This document shows, piece by piece, positions 11,509 through 22,179 of a DNA stretch of 64,000 nucleotides. The stretch spans positions 1 through 64,000 of the forward strand of contig NW_024067781.1 of assembly GCF_009389715.1 (NCBI RefSeq). The letters are read 5' to 3'. The first letter of the stretch is position 1, and every line of letters begins with the position of its first letter. The notes below the pieces were generated by a model that saw nothing but the letters and a program-made list of their open reading frames with translations, was not told the origin of the DNA and ran no database searches. This DNA comes from Phoenix dactylifera. Taxonomy: Eukaryota > Streptophyta > Magnoliopsida > Arecales > Arecaceae. Position numbers and translations under genes: made by a program.

Positions 11509-12511
11509 TAGTTAAGACTGCTGCGGATTTAGATGATCATGTTCAGGGACTATCTTTTCACATTTTTATGGATAGTTGATGGATCTAACTAGGAAAATGA
11601 AATCGATCGGGCTTTCATCTCGAAATAGGATGGACGGGCTTTGTAGCGATGGGCAAGTCTATGCAATATATATTTTGTCATTTCAAATATCCATACCTTG
11701 GTAATGAGATCCTGATTCCGATGAGCAGTATCCATCGCTTGTAGAGGTCGGATAGAAAATAGCAACATCATGGATAGAGTCATAGCCGTATTAGAGGTAG
11801 GGTCACTTGTTACCCTATTGCATGATCAAATAATTCAACGCAATCAGATGTCCCTGCAGTAGAGGTAGGGTCACTTGAGCGAGGTTTTGGGTTGTTGCAA
11901 ATGATGTCAGAGCAGACTTAGCTCATAACCTATGTAGACTAGGGAATACTGTAGCACGGATCCATTGGGGCCGACCATGGGCTGATCATAGTGCTCATAA
12001 CCTATGTAGACTAGGGAATAACGTATTATTTCATTACAAATTATGAACAATATCCATTGTGATTAGATTTGAATGGATTTGAACCCTTACCCTGACGAGG
12101 ACGTTGGGGCTTAAACGAGAGGAGTATGTGACGACTCGTGTAGGCGTGTATTTAATCCCATTAGTTATTCGTTTGGTAGATCTTTGGTACTTACATATAA
12201 TCAAGAAATCGAAATAATACCTTTCGGCTAATTTTTTTTTGTTGACATTCTGGGTTATACTTGTCAGTTCCCTTGCCCTTACACCAAGAAATCAACCCTT
12301 CCCGTTAAACTAAGAAATTAATCGGAGAACGAGCTGTGGGCCTATCCACCTCTTAAAGTACAAAAAAGAAAGAAAGAAATAGAAAAAGAAATATCAGCGC
12401 ATTCCAGTCTTTTGATCTATAGTGATACACGTTTTGCCGGTCCTCATTCAGATGCCATCGGATGATCTGATGCATTCCTTCTTTGTACACAAATCAGTGA
12501 GCAGTTTATAT
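11509..12511. other. Intergenic, with a dispersed-repeat fragment (about 11865-12260)
   Basis: A phrase of about 36 bp, TAGCTCATAACCTATGTAGACTAGGGAATA-like, occurs twice (about 11920 and 11990). The block near 12090-12200 (CGAGGACGTTGGGGCTTAAACGAG, then TGTGTATTTAATCC) is also found in diverged form near 45560-45650. This suggests a dispersed, probably LTR-derived repeat. No coding region was seen. Confidence 0.5.
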
Positions 12512-14005
12512 TTAGAAGTACGGCAAATTCGCATATGGAAACCATTGGTCTAGCCATGGGCTACGCAAATGAGTAGATAAAGGATCCTGCATCCAATCCA
12601 AGCTATACTTTGGAACTTGAAGATCTGGGAGATTCACTATTTGTCGAACGGATGCGGATGTGAGTTCTACCTCCTTCTGGGTCTCTTCTTTTATCACCTT
12701 TAGATCTCCATTGTCCAAAGCCACTGATGCACTTTGATAATTTTCTTGATCATCTGACGACGCATTATCCACCATGAACATGCAGGCTTGTGATTCTCTC
12801 AGGCCTTCTTCCATGGCTGCTCTCTGCTCCAACTCCTTTAATGATGTAGCTTTCCTATAGATTTTGCACAATACTATATCCTCCTGCACAATTGTGGCGC
12901 ATAACCAGATCAGTTCTATCACTATATCGCATTGATAGCTTCTTCAATTGCTACAGAGACTTGTTTAAACAATGCATTCAATTTGACATTTCTTTGCATG
13001 GCTTCCTTGTAGATGTATACCATATAGACCTGCGACAACAATTTCGGAGACTTCTCAAGACAAATACAAAGGAGAAGAGCTTGACTCTTGTGAGTAAAGC
13101 TTCGTTTCCTTCTTAAAAGCTTTTGAAGGATGACATGCTCCCAGTCCTATTGACTTCCAAGTACACCAACCTACGTCCTAAGACGCTAGGAAATTTCAGG
13201 CAGGCAGTTAGGCATGCCTTGTTCGGTTGTTTGGTAAAATGTTTCGGCTTTTTTAATGCTTTGAATCCAGCTCATGTTGACCTGCTCGTCAACCCCAACG
13301 AGGGGTTGACATCATGAGTCATTTTTCTCTCGAAAGAAAGATTCATGTTCTACATAGGATCCAAAACATGACATACTCCATGATGTAAATACATAGAAGA
13401 CATACATACATACATACATACATACATGCATGCATGCATTGAGTACCTTGGGAGGAACAGCGGTGTTGGAAGCAGGAGCGTCGGGGAGGCGATATTCGTT
13501 CATAACCCAGTCGGTCTTGGTTCCACGGGGAGCCCGCCCCTCGTAGAAGACCAGCGTCTTCTTCAGCCCGATGAGCCGCCTCGGTTCGGCCGTGCTCCGG
13601 ATCGGCCGGTCCGACCCGGTCGCCTTCCAGAACCCCCGCTCCGTCGTCCGGTTCGGCCTCCCCCCGTTCCCGCTCTTCCTGTCCCTCGGCACAAAGAAAT
13701 ACCACTCCCTCTCCCCTATCTTCGCCAACCCTGCCACCCATATCATTTCCCACCCATACTTAGATAAATATATAACATATATGAACATATCATTAAATCC
13801 TTGTTTAAATAGGATGATGGCAAGAGTATGCATGCATACCAGGGAGTTCCCAGGGGTCGTGGCGGTAGAGATTGAGGGTGCCGATGATGTCAAAGTTGAG
13901 CTTCTTCCCGAGGGCCACCCGCTTGAGGTAGAAGTCGAGGAGCTCCTCCTCGGTCGGATGGAACCGGAATCCCGGGAGCGCCGGCTCTGAACCGCTTCTC
14001 TCCAT
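12512..14005 (-). CDS. NAC domain transcription factor
   Basis: Three exons on the minus strand: 14005-13840, 13730-13447 and 12883-12512, total 273 residues. Phases fit (phase 1 at the first junction, phase 0 at the second), with GTATGC and GTACTC donors and GGCAG and GTGCAG acceptors. The NAC domain fills residues 10-165: [18 protein letters not shown] (subdomain A), [20 protein letters not shown], the DNA-contact motif WKATGSDR (90-97), [14 protein letters not shown], and [12 protein letters not shown]. It continues into [22 protein letters not shown], followed by a divergent regulatory C-terminus with acidic stretches. Introns fall at the usual NAC positions. It resembles the NAC22/NAC35 type from memory, so no symbol is given. 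It acts in the nucleus; targets cannot be read from sequence. Upstream ATGs at 14056 are in frame but outside the conserved start. Confidence 0.93.
13401..13439. repeat. (CATA)n/(CATG)n microsatellite
   Basis: Tetranucleotide run in the second intron of the NAC gene, near its 5' splice site. Confidence 0.95.
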
Positions 14006-17000
14006 TCCTCCACTTTTGTTCTTACTACTTCTTGGAATCCAATAAATATCACGCAAAGTTTAGGCTTCTTTCTACTTATCTTTCTCTTCTGAATCTCTTA
14101 CGGGGAGGTTTAAGAGTTACATATAAGAAGAGAGCCTGGCCGCGGCAAGGAGGAGGGGAGAATGGTTGGTGGGGCCATGTATATGGACGAACGCGTTTTG
14201 GGGAAAAAAAAAAAAAACTAGTATGGACTCTCATGAGTCATCGGACTCTTGACCCCACAAGATAAAGGAGAGAGGTACGTGATGGGAGGAAGGAGCTGTG
14301 GAGTTTTCCTCACCTTGTATTATTATTATTTTTTTCTTGTTGAGCCCGAGGAACTGACTCCTTCAAACCATGGAGAGTGCCAAAAGGAATGGGGTCTAGT
14401 CTGGTTCATTAAATTGGATTATTTGCGAGTAAGGATATGGCTGAAGATTTGGGGCCATTTACTCGATCTGTTTGCTAGAGGGAAATTATGGATGATGTGG
14501 CCTGTTGCTTTAAAACCAGCACTTATGGAATGTTGGGATATAATTAATTGAGAGCAAGTATATTATTCTATTTTGTTTTTGATACATAGCAAGTATATTA
14601 ATATTCTTGACCAATCTTATTTGTGGATTTTTGAAGTGATTGTGGCTTCCTGGAAGTGGACTCAGTCAGCCAAATCACTCCCAAGAACTGGTCCTCTAAA
14701 GATTTTGGAGTTTTCCTTTGACAGTGAATTGCATTGTTTGCTCCTTTGTCAGAGGAAGAAAAGCAGGAAACTACCAACAAGGACAAGAGGGAAAAGTTTA
14801 AGAGCCAAACTCCAAATGGATGTAATATGAGATGTTACTAAAGAAGACTGCGTTAAGAGATAACAAAACATGATTTATGACACACTAACAGGACATAATT
14901 CAGATCATGTACAGATAATTTGGGCTTTGTATCATGTGATGGTACAATAAGTTCTCTATGATCAAATATTGCAAGGGAAAGAAGTCATTTTCTTTATTCA
15001 ATCAATTGCTGGATAAATAGGAGAATAGATGGATGACTAAATTGAGTTCCATTAGTTCCATTAATTGCTATTTTATGTTTAATCCATATTTGACTAAAAA
15101 TTTCAATCCTTCTGGTTTGGATGGCCATTTTATGATTAATCTGTAGTAGCTTATGTACGACATAGTTAACCCTGCCTATAGAAATAACCATAACTGTGAG
15201 CAGAAATAGGTCTAACTGTGTGCAAGAGCCTAATTGTACAATGCTAACCTGTAAAGATTAAAAGTTAAATGGCAATCAATCCATCTATCATTATTCTTGT
15301 TGCTTAATTTGGAAAAAAACAAGAAAAAGAAAGGAAAATATGGAATGAGTCAACAAGAATCAACATGCAAAATATTCAAAAACTATGCAGAAGCCACAGA
15401 AGTACAAGTTCATAAAGTAATTCCTATATGATTGACCATAAGTCGCAATTTAATTAGCCGCACAATTTACTTCTCTAAGCATATGTCATCTCAAAAGAAT
15501 GCAAGTAGCAACCATTTGCGAACAATCCTATACTAATAGGTGGAAACCAACCTCTGAAGTTGATGGAAATATAGTTTTTCAAGAACTCCTGTCCATTCAA
15601 TTTTAATTTAGGTAATGAAAATATGGGTACGCGTATATATATTGCAAACCCTCTCTAAAAATTGAAGAACTCGTTAGCTCAACTTAAGCATAACAGCAAA
15701 TCAGCCTCTTAAACCAAAAAAGCTTCCCGTTAGAAGCAATCTTTATGCAATCTTTAATAGTTAAGTTTTTAATTTGGCTTAAGAACATCTGATAATGCAT
15801 TATAGGCAACATATATTGACAAACCTCTTGATTGTTTCATATAAAGACGATCCCGAGAGCCTGTTTAAGCTAACTCATGCAGTTGGTTTGGAAAGGAAGC
15901 AACTAATCATTTACAAATAAAATTAATTGTTCCTATAAATTACTAAGTAATATAGATTTATCTTTTCTTACTAATTAAAAAGAGGACAATTAATGGATAC
16001 ATTCCATCTACAAGATAACTTGTTGACATTTTTTCACCAAGTTTCTTTTATGTTTCTTCTCTCCAAGTTAAGGAGAAGTTTGAGATGGTAAATATTTCGA
16101 TAGGTAAAGTTGATCTCTGTTGTATAAATGTACACCACCTATTCTTTTCTCATATTTGTTCTTCTAGTCCATGATTGAATCCTAAATGTGCACCTATAAT
16201 ACCATGTTCAAATCACCGAGCCTTCTTTTGGGTAACTTCATGTTATGGTTTTGACACCCCCTACTCCTTGGGCCCTACTTTTTTTTTTTTTTTTTGAATT
16301 CAGCTAGGTAAAATATTTATTTTTTTTTTTCAAAAATAGGTCATTTGCCCTTCTATCTTTGCATCAATTAGCAGTAATGAATTATTCGATCATTATATTC
16401 CTGCACACTCATGGCAAAATTTTGTATTCCAAAATTTATGCATCCTTTGAGGTAGGAAAATAATGATAATGATCAAGTCTAACACAGTCCATTTCAAGAA
16501 AATCAAACTAGTAATCCATCTTTGCATGAAAAATATGAAAATAAAGTGGATTTATTCTGCAAACCCTATGTTCTTTAATACAAAACTTTTGCTCACCAGT
16601 TTATTAATACGTATACTAATTGCAGCAGCAGCAGCAGCAGGCAGGCAGGTAACATTTCTTAAGCTGCTAATCTTGGTGCATGAACAAATTATAAGATAAA
16701 GAATATAATGAAGTATCATCATTAGCACCAAAGATGAGGGGCCAAGATATTTTGACCAGTCGAAGGGCCATGACATAACTTGGAAAATATTCCACCATTT
16801 GTTATTTCCTCTCCAAGTTCAACCATTAGAATGGAGTTAGTGATTGTGTCCGGTCTATGAGAAGCTTGGACCCGCCCCCCCACCCCCCGGCCTTGACCCA
16901 GACTGGTAAAAACCTGGCTTTCTTTTAGAATTGGAGAGTAGAGTTTCTACCAACGACCAGAAGCCAGCAGTCCAACATTCATTCATGGAAACCCTTCAAC

Positions 17001-17192
17001 ATTTTATTTTTCTCTTCAGGCAACGACTATATCATGACCTGCAAGCCCTTGTAACCTCTGGAAGCTGCCGGCGTTGTCTGCATCCTAAAACGTTGTTCAA
17101 TTCCTTGTCTTCTTTTTAACTTCCAAGCCACCTCAGCACATAGTAAAATGCCCCATGACCTCACATTCTACTTTCTTACTAACGGCAGCAAG
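14006..17192. other. Intergenic, no gene recognised
   Basis: NAC upstream region, then AT-rich DNA with stops in all frames. A small (GCA)n run lies at 16622-16640 and a C-rich patch at about 16875-16890. Nothing else is supported. Confidence 0.6.
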
Positions 17193-17197
17193 CATCA

Positions 17198-17460
17198 TGT
17201 TACGGGGGGTTCCCCGAATTTAGTCCCACATCGGCTAATCAGCGGGAAGGTCTGTGCCATATAATGGGGGGCTCAATCACCCTTCCCTTAGGAGGCGCCT
17301 TTTGTGGGGCAAAACCGTGAGGCGCCGTGAGGAGGGCTCCGGGTACGCTCGACCCCCAAATCGGACCCAAAGCGGACAATACCTTCTGAGGGACACTCTC
17401 TCTTCCCCTGCTCGGCTGGTGTGTGGGCTCTGCTGGTGACGGGGTGCAAATCCCGCATCA
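17198..17460. repeat. TRIM left LTR
   Basis: 263 bp, TG...CA termini. It carries the snRNA-promoter-like pair described separately and an inverted GGCGCC pair (AGGCGCC ... AGGCGCC). Confidence 0.93.
17223..17264 (+). promoter_or_regulatory. snRNA-type USE plus TATA in left TRIM LTR
   Basis: GTCCCACATCG at 17223-17233 is an exact match to the plant snRNA upstream sequence element RTCCCACATCG. A TATAA follows at 17260-17264, about 26 bp further on. This spacing is close to that of Pol III-transcribed plant U6 genes and shorter than the roughly 33 bp of Pol II U2-type genes. The motif match is seen; the promoter function is inferred. Confidence 0.5.
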
Positions 17461-17545
17461 GATGGCGCTAGAAGGAGGGCCTCGGCCCTCCGCCTATCCA
17501 GCAAGGAGCCGACCCGGGCACAGGACCTCCCCGCTGGGGGGGCTG

Positions 17546-17808
17546 TGTTACGGGTGGTTCCCCGAATTTAGTCCCACATCGGCTAATCAGCGGGAAGGTC
17601 TGTGCCATATAATGGGGGGCTCAATCACCCTTCCCTTAGGAGGCGCCTTTTGTGGGGCAAAACCGTGAGGCGCCGTGAGGAGGGCTCCGGGTACGCTCGA
17701 CCCCCAAATCGGACCCAAAGCGGACAATACCTTCTGAGGGACACTCTCTCTTCCCCTGCTCGGCTGGTGTGTGGGCTCTGCTGGTGACGGGGTGCAAATC
17801 CCGCATCA
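17546..17808. repeat. TRIM right LTR
   Basis: 263 bp, identical to the left LTR except one observed substitution near its first ten bases. Confidence 0.93.
17571..17612 (+). promoter_or_regulatory. snRNA-type USE plus TATA in right TRIM LTR
   Basis: The same GTCCCACATCG (17571-17581) and TATAA (17608-17612) with the same spacing. From this LTR, transcription would read out into flanking DNA. Confidence 0.5.
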
Positions 17809-17813
17809 CATCA

Positions 17814-18957
17814 CAAATGCAAGCCAACCCTCCATAATGATTTGTATCCCATTTCCAAGTCTCCAATGGTGTCCCTCCTCATTGCTGTAATCCATCTAAT
17901 TGACTGACCTCACTTAGCTTCCTCGATGCCACAATCAGCGGATGAATGGATGGGATGACAGCGATTTAAATCATCATACTAATAGACTCCACTAATGATC
18001 TTTGAAGACTGAGTCTTCCATTCACCATACATCCACTAGATTTTGTTAATTTGTTATTGATGGTGTAGGCCACGCTGTGGTCCATTGTTTCGAGCTCTAA
18101 CCATTGGCTATCATTAGAGGACGGCAGTGAGTCAAGATACCATTTCTAGATATTTTCTGAAATCTAGAAACAATGGTTAGAGGCTTAGAGCTCTTTGTAT
18201 TTCTTGACCTTCTAGTGCCGCCCTCATTAATTATACTCTCCAAACAGAAGTCTTTAAGTCAAGGGTAATCTCTCTCTCTCTCTCTTATTCTATACTACAT
18301 GCACCACGTGGCCATGCACACCGATAATCATGATTGCTCATTCATATAGTCTTATACTGAAATGAGCGCTTGATGAATAAGACTTACAGAAACGAGCGGC
18401 TATAATTTGTAGTATATACACCTACATGGTGCATACTGTATAGAGTATATTTTTTTCTCTCTTCTTCTCTTTTCTGTAGCTAGTTATTGGTCTCTTTCGT
18501 TTAAGTTTCTATGGATGGAGGTAGTGGGAGATGGACTTTCGAGTCAACTGCAGCCACTCTTAGCGGTGGAAGTCGTTCTATGATGGACCCCACGAGCAAC
18601 ATTTCGCAGCCAACTTTTGTTGGTATCATCCAAGCTTTTTGAACCACGAATGCCTTTCAGACCCTGACAGATTGGTTGCAGGATTAATGGTAAATTGGAG
18701 ACAGCTGTTTGACCAAGTCATTGGCTGTCGCTACAATGGACTTTGGATTCGGCAAGCTGATCCTGTAAATTCTCTTTTATTTTTTAAAAAACAAACCATT
18801 CAAAATTTCCTGCTTAATTACTTGAGATTATAAAAAAAAAAGGACATGTTGTTTGGTGATCAATCATCCTCTCATCGATTTTGGATCGAAAGTAGTATTT
18901 TGTTAAATGGACAAGAGAATTCTCATGCAACAAGATATAAAAGGGTCAAGTACGATT
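17814..18957. other. Intergenic, no gene recognised
   Basis: Low-complexity patches, including a short (CT)n run near 18270-18285. No ORF with family resemblance was found. Confidence 0.6.
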
Positions 18958-20419
18958 TTAGTTATAAAATAATAATTAATATTATAAACTATATATATAT
19001 GTGTATATATAAAATAAAAAAAATAACAATCATTATAATGCTATTTATTTCTCTCAAGTCTCATCCTTTCCCTCTCACAACTCCTCTTCAACAAATTTTC
19101 TTGAGAAAACTTGAAGAAGAAAAGAAGAAAAAAGATGGGACAACCAACTAGTTAAGGCACCATCAATCTCCAACATCCTATTTTTCTCAATTCTTAAATT
19201 TACGTCTCTCAATTGCAAAGACTTAAAGGTAAGTTCATCATCACTACTATTTAGTTGTAAAATAATAATATTATAAACTATATATATATGTATATATAAA
19301 ATAAAAAATAACAATCATTATAATGTTATTTATTTCTCTCAAGTCTCATCCTTTCCCTCTCACAACTCCTTTTCAACAAATTTTCTTAAGAAAAATTGAA
19401 GAAGAAAAGAAGAAAAAAGATGGGACAACCAAGTAGTTAAGGCACCATCAATCTCCAACATCTTATTTTTCTCAATTCTTAAATTTATGTCTCCCAATTA
19501 CAAAGACTTAAAGGTAAGTTCATCATCACTACTATTTAGTTATAAAATAATAATATTATAAACTATATATATATATGTATGTATATATAAAATAAGAAAA
19601 AAATAACAACCATTATAATGTTATTTATTTCTCTCAAGTCTTATCCTCTCTCTGACACACACGGAGTTACCTTCAACAAATTTTCTTGAGAAATATTGAA
19701 TAAGAAAATAGACTACCAAGTGGTTAAGGCACAATGAATCTCCAACATCTTATTTTTCTCAATTCTTAATTTTATGTCTCTCAATGACTTAACCACTTGT
19801 TCATCATCATTACTATTTAGTTATAAAATAATATTATTATAAACTATATATATATATGTATATATATAATATATGTAATATATAAAATAAGAAAAAAAAT
19901 AACAACCATTATAATGTTATTTATTTCTCTCAAGTGTCCTCTCTCTCTCTCTCACGGCTCCTCTTCAACAAATTTTTTTGAGAAAAAATGAAGAAGAAAA
20001 GAAGGAAAAAGATGAAACTACCAAGTGGTTAAGGCATAATCAATCTCCAATACTTTATTTTTCTCAATTCTGAAATTTGTTTCTCTCAATTGCAAAACTT
20101 AAAGAGAAGTTCATCTTTATTACCATTTAGTTATAAAATAATAATATTATAAACTATATTATAATATAAAATAAGAAAAAAATAGCAACTATTATGATGT
20201 TAGTTACTTTTCTCAAGTCTCATTCTCTCTCTCTCTCTCTCTCTCTCACGCGCGCGCAGAGTTCCCTTTTAACAAATTTTCTTGAGAAATATTGAAGAAG
20301 AAAAAGAAGAAAAAAAAAGATGGGACTACCAAGTGGTTTAGGCACATTCAATCTCCAATACCATACTTTTCTCAATTCTCAAATTTGTTTCTCTCAATTG
20401 CAAAAACTTAAAGATAAGT
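18958..20419. repeat. AT-rich tandem array, about five copies of a ~290 bp unit
   Basis: The landmark CTCTCAAG recurs at 19051, 19336, 19631, 19927 and about 20210, so the period is 283-296 bp. Each unit has TTTAGTTATAAAATAATA, an (AT)n core, a CATTATAATGTTATTTATTTCTCTC block, an ACAAATTTTCTTGAGAAA palindrome-like stretch, AAGAAGAAAAGAAGAAAAAAGATG and CCAAGTGGTTAAGGCAC. Copies diverge by microsatellite length and point changes. The array ends about 180 bp upstream of the PPR start codon. Confidence 0.9.
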
Positions 20420-20601
20420 TACTTCTTAAGAACATGATATAAATATATATTACATTCTTTATTATTATCATCATATCATTTAGGTAGAAGATATCTTATG
20501 ATATTTGCGAAAATGCCCATGAGGGCTCTGTTATAGAACGACGTCTTCACACTCCACCAGACTATCCACGTGAATCCCGTCCTCCGCCGTCGCCGACCGC
20601 C

Positions 20602-22179
20602 ATGTCCGCCACTCCTCTGCCGCCTCCCTCCATCCTCTCCTTCACGGACATGGCGACCAACCTCTCCGAGGTCCACCAGTCCCACGCCCACATGATCAAG
20701 ACCGGCCTCATCCACTCTCCGGCGGCCGCTGCCCGACTCCTCTCCTCCGCCGTTGCCACCGACGAGCTCCCAGCTCTCGCCTACGCCGACTCCCTCTTCT
20801 CCCGCCTCCCCGCCCCAACCTCCTTCGCCTGGAACTCTATGATCCGGGCCCATGCCCGCGCGCCGGACCCGGCGCCCGCCCTCCAGCTCTTCTATCGGAT
20901 GCTCCACTCCCCCACCCGACCCGATAAATACACATTTCCCTTTGTCCTCAAGGCCTGCGCGGCCCTTCCCGAAGCCTTCCAGATCCACGCCCGGATCCTC
21001 AAAACCGGGTTCGGGTCCGACATCTTCGTCCTTAACACACTACTCCACACCTACGCTATCAATGGACTTACGGCAGAGGCACTCAAGCTGTTTGCTAGAA
21101 TGCCTCAGAAAGATGTAATCTCCTGGAATGCTATGATTAATGCCTTTGTAACCCATGGCTTGGTTGGTCGAGCACGCAAGTTGTTCGATAAAATGTCTGA
21201 GAGGAATGTGGAGACTTGGAACTTCATGATCTCGGGCTATTCGAATCTTGGACTGGTAGACCAATCTAGGGAACTTTTCAATTTGATGCCTGTCAGAGAT
21301 ATTGTCTCATGGAATGCCATGATCACGGGGTGTGCCCGCACAGGTCGTTTCGATGAAGTGATTTCACTCTTTCAAGAGATGCAGTATGGCAATGTGTGGC
21401 CGGACGAATGCACTTTCGTGAATGTGTTGTCAGCATGTGCTCGAGTTGGATCTCTGGGACAGGGCGAGTGGATTCGAGCTTATGTTGATAAAAATGGGAT
21501 CGAGATCAAGGGGTTTTTAGCGACCGCGCTTGTCGACATGTATTCAAAGTGTGGAAGCATAGAGAAGGCTTTGCAGGTGTTTAACAACACTTCTAAGAAG
21601 GATGTTAGTACATGGAATGCAATGATAGATGGTTTAAGTAGCCATGGGTTAGGGGAGCATGCATTGAGGCTCTTTGAGGAGATGCCAAGAAATGGTTTGG
21701 TGCCCAATGGTGTGACTTTTGTGAATGTGCTCTCTGCTTGTAGCCATGAGGGATTGTTGAATGAAGGCTGCCGGATTTTCAATGACATGGCTCGGGTATA
21801 TGGAATTGAGCCAGAAATAGAGCATTATGGGTGTATGGTTGATTTGCTTGGCCGAGCTGGGCTTTTGGTGGCGGCTGAGGAGCTCTTAAGGAGAGCACCA
21901 GTCAAGGATGCACCAGTGCTTTGGAGGTCACTTTTGAGTGCTTGCAGGGAACATGGGGATCTTGAGTTGGCAGAGATAGCAGCAAAGCAGCTCTTGGAGT
22001 TGAGTCCTTTTGATAGCTCTTGTTACATTCAATTGTCGAATGTTTATGCATTGTTGGGCAGATGGGAGGATGCAAGGATGCTGAGGGAGATGATGAAGGT
22101 GCAGGGAGTTAAAAAGGAACCAGGTTGTAGCACAATTGAAGTCGACGGAGCCATTCATGAGTTCTTTGTGGGCGATTGA
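20602..22179 (+). CDS. Pentatricopeptide repeat protein, PLS class, E subgroup
   Basis: Intronless, 525 residues. PPR proteins of this class bind organellar RNA base by base and direct editing or processing in chloroplasts or mitochondria. Seen: repeated P/L/S motifs such as PTSFAWNSMIRAH, RPDKYTFPFVLKACA, KDVISWNAMINAFV, RNVETWNFMISGYS, RDIVSWNAMITGCA, FLATALVDMYSKCGSIEKA and GVTFVNVLSACSHEGLL. The C-terminus runs from about residue 433 (DAPVLWRSLLSACREHGDLELAE) to KEPGCSTIEVDGAIHEFFVGD, the E/E+ region, and stops without a DYW domain. The start is the first ATG; residues 1-20 are Ser/Pro/Leu rich and could be part of a transit peptide. The first ~450 bases are strongly GC-rich and the rest AT-richer, the usual 5' gradient of commelinid monocots. 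It resembles At4g18840-like proteins from memory only. Confidence 0.93.
   Translation: MSATPLPPPSILSFTDMATNLSEVHQSHAHMIKTGLIHSPAAAARLLSSAVATDELPALAYADSLFSRLPAPTSFAWNSMIRAHARAPDPAPALQLFYRMLHSPTRPDKYTFPFVLKACAALPEAFQIHARILKTGFGSDIFVLNTLLHTYAINGLTAEALKLFARMPQKDVISWNAMINAFVTHGLVGRARKLFDKMSERNVETWNFMISGYSNLGLVDQSRELFNLMPVRDIVSWNAMITGCARTGRFDEVISLFQEMQYGNVWPDECTFVNVLSACARVGSLGQGEWIRAYVDKNGIEIKGFLATALVDMYSKCGSIEKALQVFNNTSKKDVSTWNAMIDGLSSHGLGEHALRLFEEMPRNGLVPNGVTFVNVLSACSHEGLLNEGCRIFNDMARVYGIEPEIEHYGCMVDLLGRAGLLVAAEELLRRAPVKDAPVLWRSLLSACREHGDLELAEIAAKQLLELSPFDSSCYIQLSNVYALLGRWEDARMLREMMKVQGVKKEPGCSTIEVDGAIHEFFVGD

Larger units (their letters stand above)
17198..17808. mobile_element. TRIM (terminal-repeat retrotransposon in miniature), complete
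   Basis: A 611 bp element made of two 263 bp direct repeats (17198-17460 and 17546-17808) around an 85 bp non-coding centre. Each LTR starts TGTTACGG and ends CCCGCATCA, that is TG...CA. The flanking 5 bp CATCA occurs on both sides (17193-17197 and 17809-17813), a perfect target-site duplication. The only LTR difference I see is one base near the left end (GGGGGG versus GGGTGG), so insertion was recent. The centre starts GATGGCGCTAGAAGG, where a primer-binding site would be expected, and ends CGCTGGGGGGGC, a good polypurine tract. It has no coding capacity and would need another element's enzymes to move. Confidence 0.95.

Noticed and set aside
13426-13990. Plus-strand ORFs across the NAC exons
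   Set aside because: Antisense of conserved NAC exons; Pro/Arg-rich without domain features.
17254-17866. Short ORFs within the TRIM
   Set aside because: They duplicate exactly because the LTRs do; TRIMs are non-coding and the products have no recognisable domain.
20476-20988. Long minus-strand ORF over the PPR 5' end
   Set aside because: It is the antisense shadow of the GC-rich PPR start; composition is Gly/Arg-rich and matches no family.
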